The notes: generated by a model from the sequence alone, not told the origin. Counted from the stretch's first letter, positions 8,335 to 16,163 are shown. The stretch is 23,047 nucleotides of DNA from Zetaproteobacteria bacterium (GCA_002747015.1 NVXI01000010.1:1-23047); one strand, 5' to 3'. Translations and numbers: made by a program.

Positions 8335-8622
8335 TTATTCAGCGTGTGGAGCATGTTCTTCAGTAGCGTGGCCTTCAACTGGCTCTGCTTCTGTTGCGTC
8401 ACTTTCAGTTGGCTCTGCTTCAGTAGCGTCGCCTTCAGCTGGCTCTACTTCTGTGGCATTCTCTGCTTCGGCTACTGCATCAGTTGCTACATCTGTTGTT
8501 GCTTCAACAGCAGTCTCAATGGCAGCTTCAGGAGCAGCCGCCGTGTCTTCAGCATGCGCTGTTGTTGATACTGGTGCAACTGCAACAAGAAGTGCTGCAA
8601 GTGTTAAAAAATATTTTGTCAT
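8335..8622 (-). CDS. Small exported acidic Ala/Glu/Thr repeat protein
   Basis: A 95-residue protein that I do not recognise. Residues 1-24 form a clear Sec signal peptide, with a hydrophobic core LTLAALLVAVAP and cleavage expected after AHA. The mature part is almost entirely Ala, Glu, Thr, Asp and Val, strongly acidic, and probably unstructured. It contains three tandem 10-residue repeats (EVEPAEGDAT, EAEPTESDAT, EAEPVEGHAT), encoded by exact 30-base units. The C-terminus is histidine-containing (GHATEEHAPHAE), which could bind metal, though this is only a guess. The start is supported by AAGGA nine bases upstream of the ATG, and the gene has its own terminator. It lies between guaB and the TSUP permease on the same strand. 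No function can be assigned. Confidence 0.8.
   Translation of the reverse strand: MTKYFLTLAALLVAVAPVSTTAHAEDTAAAPEAAIETAVEATTDVATDAVAEAENATEVEPAEGDATEAEPTESDATEAEPVEGHATEEHAPHAE
8371..8460 (-). repeat. Three in-frame 30-base tandem repeats
   Basis: Units at 8371-8400, 8401-8430 and 8431-8460 are the same length and mostly identical; a partial fourth copy is visible at 8361-8370. Each encodes one 10-residue E-x-E-P-x-E-x-x-A-T unit of the acidic exported protein. Differences are mostly single-base changes. Confidence 0.85.
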
Positions 8623-8673
8623 GAGTTATATTCCTTATTCATTAAAGTATAGTACTATTTATTTAGGCGCCCA

Positions 8674-8706
8674 CTTTGCTCTGATCCCAGAAATTTGCAA
8701 GCAAAG
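8674..8706 (-). repeat. Inverted repeat just downstream of guaB
   Basis: CTTTGCT (8674-8680 on the plus strand) and AGCAAAG (8700-8706) can form a 7-base-pair stem with a 19-base loop, starting 14 bases after the guaB stop. No T-run follows on either strand, so it is not a convincing intrinsic terminator. It may be an mRNA 3' stabilising hairpin or chance. Confidence 0.3.
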
Positions 8707-8719
8707 ATTTATATTCTGT

Positions 8720-10210
8720 TTAACTCTTTGATTCTGTTCTATAATTTGGTGCTTCACGGGTTATGGTTACATCATGGACATGGGACTCTTTAAAACCAGC
8801 ACTCGTCATGCGAATAAATTCTGTTTTGTCGTGCATTTCCTGAACGGTGGTACATCCTGTATAGCCCATAGAGGCACGTAGTCCGCCAACCATTTGGTGC
8901 AAAACATTTGCAACAGAGCCTTTATAGGGGACTCGTCCCTCGATCCCTTCGGGGACGAGTTTATTGCTTTGATTGACGTTACCTTGGAAGTAGCGGTCGG
9001 CAGATCCTTTAACCATTGCGCCAACACTGCCCATGCCGCGATAGGACTTGTATGAGCGTCCCTGAAATAAGATTACTTCACCTGGAGCCTCATCTGTTCC
9101 GGCGAAAACGCCGCCCATCATGGCTGCATTTGCGCCTGCTGCGATTGCTTTTGCAAAATCACCAGAGTATTTGATACCGCCATCTGCAATAACCGGAATG
9201 CCTTTTTTCTCACATGCGCTAACAACGTCCATAATCGCGGTTAGTTGCGGTACGCCAACGCCTGCAACAACGCGGGTTGTACAAATGGAACCCGGGCCAA
9301 TACCAACTTTAACAGAATTAGCACCAGCCTTAATCAACGCGGTTGCTGCGTCGGCTGTTGCGACATTGCCCGCCATGATTTGCAAAGTTGGATTTTCTGC
9401 ACGAATTTGGGCAACAGTATCAAGAACGGCACGAGAATGTCCGTGCGCGGTATCAACAACGACCAGATCAAGGCCAGCTTGTGCAAGTGCACTTGCACGT
9501 TGTATGCCATTTATATCACCTGTGCCAACGGCCGCGCCAGCGCGCAAACGATCTTGCGAATCTTTTGTTGCCATAGGAAAAAGTTTTGATTTCTCGATAT
9601 CTTTCACAGTCATAAGACCGATACAGTTACCCGCGTCATCGACGATCAATAGTTTTTCAATGCGGTGTTTATGTAGGAGTTTCTTGGCCTCATCTTTCGT
9701 GATGTTTACCGTTACTTTTACGAGGTTCTCATATGTCATTAATTCTTTGATTGGTTCGTCAGGGTTTTCTGCGAAGCGTACATCTCTATTTGTAAGGATA
9801 CCAACCAGACGGCCTGATGTTTCGGTAACCGGGATACCGGAAATTTTATGGGTGCTCATGAGTTCCCACGCATCAGCAAGCGTAGCATCGGGGCGAATTG
9901 TAATGGGATCAAGCACCATAGCAGATTCAAATCGTTTTACTTGTCGTACCAGCTTGGCTTGTTCATCGATCTCCATATTGCGGTGAATAATACCTAACCC
10001 GCCATTTTGCGCCATGGCAATGCCCATCTCTGCGCCGGTGACAGTATCCATAGCCGCAGATAAAACAGGGATGTTGAGCGATATTTCCTGAGTGATCTGT
10101 GTTGATGTATCAACCTCATTTGGTTGAACTTCTGATGCACCTGGAATAAGTAATACATCATCAAAAGTGAGTGCTTCACGAATTTTTGTAGAGTCTTTAA
10201 TACGAGCCAT
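8720..10210 (-). CDS. guaB: IMP dehydrogenase
   Basis: Oxidises IMP to XMP with NAD+, the committed step toward GMP. The 496-residue product has the complete family layout: a catalytic TIM barrel starting with [11 protein letters not shown] (14-24), an inserted pair of CBS domains at about 95-205, then the barrel continuing with the catalytic Cys310 in the GPGSICTTR loop. The flap region MVKGSADRY and the C-terminal [17 protein letters not shown] are typical. The start is supported by GGAG nine bases upstream of the ATG and by a recognisable promoter. The gene is monocistronic-looking, with its own upstream region and a different operon from guaA. The bacterial-type CBS pair suggests allosteric control by purine nucleotides, as known for the family. 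Confidence 0.98.
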   Translation of the reverse strand: MARIKDSTKIREALTFDDVLLIPGASEVQPNEVDTSTQITQEISLNIPVLSAAMDTVTGAEMGIAMAQNGGLGIIHRNMEIDEQAKLVRQVKRFESAMVLDPITIRPDATLADAWELMSTHKISGIPVTETSGRLVGILTNRDVRFAENPDEPIKELMTYENLVKVTVNITKDEAKKLLHKHRIEKLLIVDDAGNCIGLMTVKDIEKSKLFPMATKDSQDRLRAGAAVGTGDINGIQRASALAQAGLDLVVVDTAHGHSRAVLDTVAQIRAENPTLQIMAGNVATADAATALIKAGANSVKVGIGPGSICTTRVVAGVGVPQLTAIMDVVSACEKKGIPVIADGGIKYSGDFAKAIAAGANAAMMGGVFAGTDEAPGEVILFQGRSYKSYRGMGSVGAMVKGSADRYFQGNVNQSNKLVPEGIEGRVPYKGSVANVLHQMVGGLRASMGYTGCTTVQEMHDKTEFIRMTSAGFKESHVHDVTITREAPNYRTESKS

Positions 10211-10257
10211 AATGCAAATCTCCAGCGCTTAATCATATGGGCGAAATTTGCAAGTGA

Positions 10258-10285
10258 GTTATAGCGTATTTTCTTACAATGTAAA
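10258..10285 (-). promoter_or_regulatory. Sigma-70-type promoter of guaB
   Basis: On the minus strand TTTACA (10285-10280) and TATAAC (10263-10258) are separated by 16 bases; each matches five of six consensus positions. The predicted start near 10251 gives a leader of about 40 bases to the guaB ATG. No purine-regulator box was recognised. Confidence 0.55.
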
Positions 10286-10417
10286 GGCCGTGGAATTAAA
10301 CCTGCAATAATTATATAAAATTTTCGAGAATAGTAACGATTTGTTATGAATCCTTCATGTATTCTTAGGGTCAGGTTGTAAGTGAAGAAATAAGAAAGAA
10401 TAAGGAAGGCAAACCAA

Positions 10418-10972
10418 ATGATACCTAGCAGTAATATGGCGCAGATGTATGTTAAAATAATAGGGGAGCAATCATTGTTAGCGATGGCGCAGAATAATTT
10501 GCTAAGTAATTTGGAGCGTATTGGCAAGGTTAGAACACATACATTTATCGAACATAACGGTCAGACAGAATTTGGTATTAGTAGAAATATTGGGTGTGAA
10601 CGGTATTATAGTTGGGAAGACACGATTATTGATTGCCGTAATAGTCCAGGTCTTGTCGATAGTGATGTGTTGCAGAATTTCTCTGAGTCGTTGGCCAGTA
10701 ATTCAAAATTTGAAAATTTTAAAGAGGATCTTGAGGATCGTGTGAATGGTTTGATTGCGATTATGCCATTTTACAGTGTTTTACGTGGTAAAGATAATAT
10801 GCGGTATAATATTAAACGTGCTGATAAGGTTGAAGATTTTGATATTATTCGTGTAGGTATACGCCTGAACGCACCTTGTGATCAAGATTTTAAACGTGGC
10901 CTGGAATGTCTGCGTGATTGGTCAAATCCATATAAGTTTAAGGGACCTGCTGTTCGTGTGTTGAGTTCATAA
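10418..10972 (+). CDS. Orphan 184-residue protein, first of a tandem paralogous pair
   Basis: Not recognised as any known family. It is a soluble, mixed alpha/beta-looking protein without signal peptide or membrane segment. It aligns end to end with the second 184-residue protein at 11084-11638: both start MIP. They share HTFIEHNGQT (41-50; partner HAFLENNGQT), YSWEDTI (64-70; partner YSWPDTEI), VGIRLNA (146-152; partner VGIKVCA), DFKRGL (157-162; partner DFEEGL) and a Trp eight to ten residues later. Identity elsewhere is low, so the duplication is old. A strong ribosome site AAGGAAGG (10402-10409) precedes the ATG, and a terminator follows the gene. Cysteines at 60, 73, 154 and 164 are not conserved in the partner. 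It is probably cytoplasmic, role unknown. Confidence 0.8.
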   Translation: MIPSSNMAQMYVKIIGEQSLLAMAQNNLLSNLERIGKVRTHTFIEHNGQTEFGISRNIGCERYYSWEDTIIDCRNSPGLVDSDVLQNFSESLASNSKFENFKEDLEDRVNGLIAIMPFYSVLRGKDNMRYNIKRADKVEDFDIIRVGIRLNAPCDQDFKRGLECLRDWSNPYKFKGPAVRVLSS

Positions 10973-11014
10973 CATAAGTTTGTGCGGTCTTTATTTTATA
11001 TGTTACAAAGAAAT

Positions 11015-11048
11015 GCGTACTCTTGTTTTTAAGGGGTGCGTTTTTTTT
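11015..11048 (+). terminator. Intrinsic terminator between the two 184-residue paralogues
   Basis: GCGTACTCTT (11015-11024) pairs with AGGGGTGCGT (11032-11041) to form a ten-pair stem containing several G-U pairs. An 8-base T-run follows (11041-11048). It lies 42 bases after the first paralogue's stop, implying that the two genes are transcribed separately. Confidence 0.65.
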
Positions 11049-11083
11049 ATTTAAAGAATATTGTAATAAGCAAGGTGATATAA

Positions 11084-11638
11084 ATGATTCCAAATACAGG
11101 CTTGTCAGGGGCTTTTTATAAGATGCGAAATGATGACGCATTGTTTTCAAAGGCGGCAAGTAATCTTTCTGGTCAGTTAGCTTATATTCAAAACCTTGGT
11201 TCTGGTGCGCATGCATTTTTAGAAAATAATGGTCAGACTGTTAGAGAAAACCCTCAAAAAGAAGTTGAACAATTTGGGAAGACTTATTCATGGCCTGATA
11301 CAGAAATAAACGCTCAATACCTTTCAGAAGCTGTTGATATTGAATCGATTGAGAAGAATATAGAGGGAAAAGCGGCGTTTAAGGTGTTGAAAGCGTATAT
11401 AAGTGAAGGTAGTGAAGGTGCTTTGAATGTTGTTCCATATGTACAGGAAAATGTGGTTTTAGAAGGCGGAAAAGATGTTTTATCTTCTGTGAATGTAGGG
11501 ATTAAGGTCTGTGCAAACTCTAAGGATGACTTTGAAGAAGGTTTGCAGAAATTTAAGGTATGGGAACGATCAAGTATGGCGGCTAATTTTCGCCCTATAA
11601 AATTTGATGGGAACAAAGAGTTTTCTCTGTTTTCGTGA
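11084..11638 (+). CDS. Orphan 184-residue protein, second of a tandem paralogous pair
   Basis: Not recognised. It has the same length as its upstream neighbour and the same order of conserved blocks: MIP start, HAFLENNGQT at 43-52, YSWPDTEI at 68-75, a VPY segment near 117-119 (MPFY in the partner), VGIKVCA at 138-144, DFEEGL at 149-154 and Trp160. There is no signal peptide or membrane segment, and the C-terminus is NKEFSLFS. Possible ribosome site AAGGTGA at 11072-11078. The preceding terminator means it needs its own promoter within about 35 bases, or read-through. It ends 26 bases before the convergent rlmE gene. The conserved NGQT and YSWxDT blocks are the best candidates for a functional site. 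No role can be assigned. Confidence 0.8.
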   Translation: MIPNTGLSGAFYKMRNDDALFSKAASNLSGQLAYIQNLGSGAHAFLENNGQTVRENPQKEVEQFGKTYSWPDTEINAQYLSEAVDIESIEKNIEGKAAFKVLKAYISEGSEGALNVVPYVQENVVLEGGKDVLSSVNVGIKVCANSKDDFEEGLQKFKVWERSSMAANFRPIKFDGNKEFSLFS

Positions 11639-11664
11639 GATTATGTAATAAACGTCATGTCGTT

Positions 11665-12336
11665 TTACTCTTCTGACTTGTGAAACCCTGTCGCAACGAC
11701 ATATTGTTCTGCGCTACCTTTGCGACTTGCCGGTGGCTTAACATGTTTTACGGTTGTAAAATGTTTCTTCATTTCTTTCAGCAATGTATCTTGTGCGCCG
11801 CCTTGGAAAACTTTGGCAATAAAAAGACCATCCGGTTTTAATACCTCGATTGCAAAGTAATATGCGGCCTCGACCACGATCATAATTCGTAAGTGATCTG
11901 TTTGTTTATGTCCCATTGTATTGGGCGCCATATCACTGATGACGGCGTCAGCCAGTCCATCAACCGATTGTTTGTTGAGAGCTTTTTTCAATATATCCGG
12001 TGCATCATCGTCCATGAAATCCATCTTAAAAAATTCAACACCGGGCATTTCGTCAATTTCAAGTAGATCAATGGCGATTACATTGCATTTTTTTTGAGTT
12101 GCCACCTGACACCATCCACCTGGTGCGGCGCCTAAATCAATGATGGTCATTCCGGGTTTTAAGAAGTCTAGTTTATCGTTAATCTCTATGAGCTTGAAGG
12201 CCGCACGTCCGCGATAGCCTTGTTTTTCAGCCATGTCGATATAAGGATCGTTGAGTTGACGTTGTAACCAACGTGTTGAGGAGCTTTTACGTCCTTTGGC
12301 TGTACGAACCTTTGTTTTCTTTTTATTACGTGACAT
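11665..12336 (-). CDS. rlmE: 23S rRNA (uridine-2552-2'-O)-methyltransferase
   Basis: FtsJ/RrmJ family; by family it methylates the ribose of U2552 in the A loop of 23S rRNA late in large-subunit assembly. The 223-residue protein has a basic N-terminus, then the SAM motif DLGAAPGGWCQ (67-77) and the complete K-D-K-E catalytic set: Lys48 (RAAFKL), Asp135 (ISDMAPN), Lys175 (FIAKVFQG) and Glu210 (KGSAEQYVV). AGGAA lies seven to eight bases upstream of the ATG. It is preceded on the same strand by a small membrane protein gene 55 bases away, probably co-transcribed, and faces the second 184-residue paralogue. Confidence 0.96.
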   Translation of the reverse strand: MSRNKKKTKVRTAKGRKSSSTRWLQRQLNDPYIDMAEKQGYRGRAAFKLIEINDKLDFLKPGMTIIDLGAAPGGWCQVATQKKCNVIAIDLLEIDEMPGVEFFKMDFMDDDAPDILKKALNKQSVDGLADAVISDMAPNTMGHKQTDHLRIMIVVEAAYYFAIEVLKPDGLFIAKVFQGGAQDTLLKEMKKHFTTVKHVKPPASRKGSAEQYVVATGFHKSEE

Positions 12337-12391
12337 GTATCGTTCCTAGGTTATGCCTGTATGGTTCTGGCCCTTAGTATTCTTAATGTTC

Positions 12392-12739
12392 TTATAACAG
12401 CATAACAAAGGCTGCGGTAACAAAAATTGCAAAGAAAAGGCTAAGACAGGCTGCCATAAAGACAACGCCCTCAGTCTTTGGTGAAAAATGAGCCATAAAA
12501 ATGAATAAAATATAATAGGAACTGGACACGATAATACCTCTGGTGTGGACATCTGATGTCATAAAACCCATAATGCCATTCCCGTAACCGATATAAACCA
12601 TTATCTCGGATTGCAGGCGAATGAGTATCATAGAGGCAATCACGAAGCCAAGAGCCCACCAGCGATGTTTCTTATGGACGCTGATATAGGCAACAGGTAT
12701 CCATATTGCATCGACCCAAAAATTAAGAAATTCAAACAT
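12392..12739 (-). CDS. Small four-helix membrane protein of unknown function
   Basis: A 115-residue hydrophobic protein with likely membrane segments at about 4-20, 29-50, 68-85 and 91-115, and no family motif I recognise. A short basic/aromatic loop HKKHRWW (22-28) joins helices one and two. The ATG at 12737-12739 has no clear ribosome site; it is the only early start that keeps the first helix. Its start codon lies only 16 bases from the divergent M48 peptidase start at 12756, so the two genes' promoters must sit within each other's coding sequence. It probably heads a transcript that includes rlmE. Confidence 0.7.
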   Translation of the reverse strand: MFEFLNFWVDAIWIPVAYISVHKKHRWWALGFVIASMILIRLQSEIMVYIGYGNGIMGFMTSDVHTRGIIVSSSYYILFIFMAHFSPKTEGVVFMAACLSLFFAIFVTAAFVMLL

Positions 12740-12755
12740 TGAAGTAGTTTAGGCT

Positions 12756-14126
12756 ATGTGCACAGTTTTTAAAAATAGTTTCAGAATAATTTTTATAACC
12801 GCCATTTGGATGGCAGCGGGAGTGATGTGTATCGCGCCGGCTTTCGCAGGTGCACCCAGCTTAATCCGTGATACGGAAATTGAAAATATTTTGCGCTTAT
12901 GGGGAACGCCTATTTTTGAGGCTGCCGGCCTTGATCCTAAGGCTGTTCATATTATTTTGGCGCAAAGCGATACGGTGAACGCGTTTGTGGCTGGGGGGCC
13001 TAATATTTTTCTTTATACTGGCTTGATTGATAAGACCTCTAGTCCGGGTGAGTTGATTGGTGTGATTGCGCATGAAACTGGTCATATTGCCGGTGGACAT
13101 CTTATTCGGAGCCGAGAGGCGATGGAGCGTGCATCCTATGAGAGTATAATAGGAATGATTTTAGGCGTAGGCGTCGCTATTGCCAGTGGTGATGCGAGTG
13201 CGCTGCCTGCTGCATCTCTAGGGGGAAGTGGTCTTGCGCATCGCCGCCTTCTTGCTCATAGTCGCATACAAGAATCAAGTGCAGATCAGGCTGCGCTGGG
13301 GTTTTTGGAAAAGGCAAAAATTAACCCATCAGGAATGGCCAGTTTTATGGGGAAGCTGAAGGCAGATAACTTTGTACCTGAAAACCAACAAAGTGAATAT
13401 GTGCGCACGCATCCGTTAGTTGACAGCCGGATTGAAGCAATGGAGCGACGCATTGAAAAGTCAGCGTATCGCGCCAGTGCTTACCCAGAATTGTGGGAGG
13501 AACAGCACGCACGTATGAAAGCAAAGTTGATTGGTTTTATTAGCCCTGGGAAAATTCCATGGGTTTATGATGATAGGGATAAATCTATACCTGCCCAATA
13601 TGCGCGTGCGATTGCGGCTTATCGTAATAATCAGGTGGATGATGCGTTGCACCGTATGGACGATCTTTTGAAACTGGAGCCAAATAATCCGTATTTTCTG
13701 GAGCTAAAAGGGCAGATGTTGGTGGATTTTTCACGTCTTGAGGAGGCCATTCCCTATTACAGGAAAGCGATTAAGATTTTGCCGGAGGCAACTCTTTTTA
13801 GGATTGCGTTGGCGCATGCACTGATCGAATCTGCGGGGCAAAATAATCCCTCTCTTTTAGTTGAAGCGATTGAGCATCTGGAGCGTTCTTTACGTGATGA
13901 ATCACGTTCGACGCGCGTTCATCGCCTTTTGGCAACGGCCTATGGTCGTCTTGATCAACATAATAATGCGAAAATACATTTGGCTGAAGAGGCGGTGTTG
14001 CAACGGCGTTTTTCTTATGCAATGCAACACGCACAGAGCGTTTTGGAGAGTGAAAATGAGGGCAGTAAGCTTTGGCTTAAGGCGAAAGATATTATTTCTT
14101 TTATAGAAACGACGAAAAAAGGGTGA
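12756..14126 (+). CDS. Periplasmic M48 metallopeptidase with TPR repeats (BepA-like)
   Basis: A 456-residue zinc protease and chaperone of the YfgC/BepA type. It has a Sec signal peptide (hydrophobic core about 10-28, cleavage after AFA at 31) and an M48 domain with zinc motif HETGH (106-110). The third ligand is probably Glu173 in IQESSADQAAL, and the LAHSR segment precedes it as usual. From about 265 to 445 it consists of tetratricopeptide-like helical repeats (for example PNNPYFLELKGQMLVDFSRL). Family members act on misassembled outer-membrane proteins. It is followed 57 bases later by a DsbA-like gene and then another, which fits a periplasmic protein-quality role. The start codon has a poor ribosome site and lies only 16 bases from a divergent gene. 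Confidence 0.88.
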   Translation: MCTVFKNSFRIIFITAIWMAAGVMCIAPAFAGAPSLIRDTEIENILRLWGTPIFEAAGLDPKAVHIILAQSDTVNAFVAGGPNIFLYTGLIDKTSSPGELIGVIAHETGHIAGGHLIRSREAMERASYESIIGMILGVGVAIASGDASALPAASLGGSGLAHRRLLAHSRIQESSADQAALGFLEKAKINPSGMASFMGKLKADNFVPENQQSEYVRTHPLVDSRIEAMERRIEKSAYRASAYPELWEEQHARMKAKLIGFISPGKIPWVYDDRDKSIPAQYARAIAAYRNNQVDDALHRMDDLLKLEPNNPYFLELKGQMLVDFSRLEEAIPYYRKAIKILPEATLFRIALAHALIESAGQNNPSLLVEAIEHLERSLRDESRSTRVHRLLATAYGRLDQHNNAKIHLAEEAVLQRRFSYAMQHAQSVLESENEGSKLWLKAKDIISFIETTKKG

Positions 14127-14170
14127 CTTTTTTGTAAAGGGAACGAATAATAAGATTGTAACGTATATTT

Positions 14171-14186
14171 GAGGAGTTATGTTTTG
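14171..14186 (+). promoter_or_regulatory. Ribosome binding site deciding a TTG start
   Basis: GAGGAG at 14171-14176 is followed seven bases later by TTG (14184-14186), in frame with the DsbA-like gene. A nearer ATG at 14179 is out of frame, runs only two codons (ATG TTT TGA) and is too close to the ribosome site to be efficient. Confidence 0.7.
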
Positions 14187-14954
14187 AAGAAAACAATTAA
14201 GAATTTTAAGTTTTTGGCACTGACAATGGGCGTGTGTAGCGTCGCGATATTAGCACCGGTACAAAGCGTTAGAGCAGAGGCCTTTACCCCAGAGCAAGTA
14301 AAGGAGTTGGAAGTTCTTTTCAAAAAGTTTTTGGCAGAAAATCCAGAAGGAATTTTAAGGTCAGTTGATGATTTCCGCGCATCGGAAGAAAAGAAAACGC
14401 AACAATCAGCAAAAGAAAAATTGGTAGAATATAGAGGATATTTTGCCGATTCCAAATTGCCTTCTACTGGTAATCCTGACGGTGATGTAACGGTTGTAGA
14501 ATATTTTGATTATAATTGTGGGTATTGTCGTAAGGCGTATACAGATATTATGGCTCTGTTGAAAGAGGATACGAACCTACGTGTTGTGTTTCAGGAAATG
14601 CCGATTTTAAGTCCATCTTCCAAGGTTATGGCAAACTATGCTATGGCTGCGCATGCGCAAGGGAAGTATTTTGAGATGCATCAGGCTTTGATGGATTATC
14701 GAGGTGGTCAAGGTGATGAGGCCTATATGAAATTGGCTAAAGAAATTGGTTTGGATCTTGATAAATTACAAGCTGACGTAAAGTCTGCGGATATATCGGC
14801 AAGTATCGCAAAATCATCGGATATGGCTAGAAATTTAGGGATACGCGGAACACCTGGATTTATTATTGGCAATGAAATTTATCATGGAAATCTTGGCATG
14901 AAGGGCTTGCGTCATGCAATTAAAAAAGCAAGAGAAGCGCAGAGCAAGAAGTAG
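14184..14954 (+). CDS. Periplasmic DsbA-family thiol oxidoreductase (ScsC/Com1-like)
   Basis: A 256-residue thioredoxin-fold protein. The signal peptide runs to about residue 31 (SVRA, then EAF). A charged helical N-terminal stalk (33-85) contains FLAENPEGIL, as in ScsC/Com1-type proteins whose stalk mediates oligomerisation. The catalytic motif is CGYC (Cys112, Cys115), and the cis-proline loop is GTPGF (Pro224). It forms or isomerises disulfides in exported proteins; which of these cannot be told. The start is TTG at 14184; no in-frame ATG serves. It lies between the M48/TPR protease and a second DsbA-like gene, all on one strand. Confidence 0.88.
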   Translation: MKKTIKNFKFLALTMGVCSVAILAPVQSVRAEAFTPEQVKELEVLFKKFLAENPEGILRSVDDFRASEEKKTQQSAKEKLVEYRGYFADSKLPSTGNPDGDVTVVEYFDYNCGYCRKAYTDIMALLKEDTNLRVVFQEMPILSPSSKVMANYAMAAHAQGKYFEMHQALMDYRGGQGDEAYMKLAKEIGLDLDKLQADVKSADISASIAKSSDMARNLGIRGTPGFIIGNEIYHGNLGMKGLRHAIKKAREAQSKK

Positions 14955-15006
14955 AATTTTCTTTTATTAAATTGCGGAGTAATTAAAATAAGATGGTCAA
15001 ATTCCA

Positions 15007-15615
15007 ATGAAGTATGTTAATCAAGTTTTGGTTGCTCTTTTGGTCTTGGCCATCGGTTATTTGGCCTATGGTATCCTTGAGATACGCCGTGATTTATTTA
15101 CGGTTTATGATGTTCCTGATCATTATGCCTATGACCCCGGCGACGCCGATCTGACCATTGTCGATTTCAATCGATATGGCTGTGATCACTGCCGGATGCT
15201 GCATCCGATTTTGATGGAAGCAATTAAAAAAGATGGGAAAGTGCGTTATATCTCCCGCACTCTAGCCTATGGCAGTGAGTGGGAGAGCGTGTTGGCTTCT
15301 GCCGTTTATGCCGCGGCAGAGCAGGGAAAATTTCAGGAAATGCAGGATATTATTTATGCGAAATGGCCGATTCAAAGCCCGAGCGTCTTATTTTCCTATG
15401 CCAAAGAAATTGGGCTTGATACGCAACTTTTAAGTCGGGATATGTCGAAAGATAAGATTGCAAATCAGGTGCATATAAATGAAAACTACTTCGAAGCATG
15501 GCGTTTAAAGAGAACGCCGACCCTTTTGTTGGGGGATTCATTTATTTATGTGCCGATGGAGAGGGATCTGACGGTTGAGGCTTTGTTAAAGAAATTTAAG
15601 GCTGCGCGTTCTTAA
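15007..15615 (+). CDS. Membrane-anchored DsbA-like oxidoreductase with CDHC active site
   Basis: A 202-residue thioredoxin-fold protein tethered by an uncleaved N-terminal helix (about 5-23) facing the periplasm. The active-site motif is CDHC (Cys59, Cys62) in RYGCDHCRMLHP, and the cis-proline is in RTPTLLLG (Pro171). CDHC differs from the neighbour's CGYC; a histidine before the second cysteine is the residue DsbA itself has (CPHC) and favours an oxidising enzyme. It follows the first DsbA-like gene by 52 bases and probably belongs to the same transcript. The ATG overlaps the stop of a five-codon reading frame (14993-15010) in an ATGA arrangement. GGAG at 14976 is far upstream, so initiation looks weak. 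Confidence 0.85.
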   Translation: MKYVNQVLVALLVLAIGYLAYGILEIRRDLFTVYDVPDHYAYDPGDADLTIVDFNRYGCDHCRMLHPILMEAIKKDGKVRYISRTLAYGSEWESVLASAVYAAAEQGKFQEMQDIIYAKWPIQSPSVLFSYAKEIGLDTQLLSRDMSKDKIANQVHINENYFEAWRLKRTPTLLLGDSFIYVPMERDLTVEALLKKFKAARS

Positions 15616-15639
15616 ATAAACCGTATTATGAAGGTGGAT

Positions 15640-16074
15640 ATGAAAAAAATTCTAATCCTTAATGGGCCTAATCTGAATATGATCGGCACAAGAGAGCCCG
15701 AGATATATGGGCATCAAACTTTGCATGACATAGAAGAGCTCTGTTTGAAAAAGGCGAAGGCTCTGAGTTTTGAAGTTGATTTTAGACAATCCAATTATGA
15801 AGGGGAGATTGTGACGTGGATTCAAGAAGAACGCGAAGCCCTCAGTGGTGTGATTATAAATGCCGCGGCGTATACGCATACGTCTGTTGCCATACATGAC
15901 GCGTTGCGTTTGCTGTCTTGCCCAATCGTAGAGGTGCATTTATCCAATCCGAAAGAAAGAGAAGAATTTCGTCATTTTTCTTATATTGAATCGCTTGCAG
16001 TGGCGGTTATAGCAGGGCATGGCGCATCTGGATATGAAATGGCATTAGAGGAACTCGCAAAAGTTTTACGGTAA
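15640..16074 (+). CDS. aroQ: 3-dehydroquinate dehydratase, type II
   Basis: Third step of the shikimate pathway, removing water from 3-dehydroquinate; type II enzymes are dodecamers. The 144-residue product begins KKILILNGPNLNMIG. It carries the lid residues Arg18 and Tyr23 (TREPEIYG), the substrate-binding block INAAAYTHTS (73-82) and catalytic His100 in EVHLSNPKERE, and ends with IAGHGASGYEMAL. An in-frame ATG at 15628 would add four residues, but AAGGTGG sits between the two ATGs and serves the one at 15640. The gene lies 24 bases after the second DsbA-like gene and 89 bases before accB, a linkage common in Alphaproteobacteria. Confidence 0.96.
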   Translation: MKKILILNGPNLNMIGTREPEIYGHQTLHDIEELCLKKAKALSFEVDFRQSNYEGEIVTWIQEEREALSGVIINAAAYTHTSVAIHDALRLLSCPIVEVHLSNPKEREEFRHFSYIESLAVAVIAGHGASGYEMALEELAKVLR

Positions 16075-16088
16075 AACTCTCGTATGCT

Positions 16089-16117
16089 TTGACATTCTAC
16101 TTCAACTTTTGTATTCA
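16089..16117 (+). promoter_or_regulatory. Candidate promoter of accB-accC
   Basis: A perfect TTGACA (16089-16094) is followed after 17 bases by TATTCA (16112-16117), a weak -10. It would give an AT-rich leader of about 40 bases to the accB ATG. The perfect -35 and ideal spacing are the main support. Confidence 0.45.
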
Positions 16118-16163
16118 GGTACTTAAATTTAAAATATAATATTAATAACAATAAGATTTATCG

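Noticed and set aside
8361..8460. Repeat array considered as a CRISPR
   Set aside because: The 30-base units are contiguous with no spacers and encode in-frame 10-residue peptide repeats.
8329..8568. Repetitive Cys/Phe/Ser-rich plus-strand frame over the acidic repeat gene
   Set aside because: It is the antisense translation of the 30-base repeats; the minus-strand gene has a signal peptide, ribosome site and terminator, this one has none.
9120..9986. Long open frame on the plus strand opposite guaB (288 codons)
   Set aside because: It lies entirely antisense to a certain guaB, has Ser/Thr/Ala-rich low-sense composition and no ribosome site; a shadow of codon bias.
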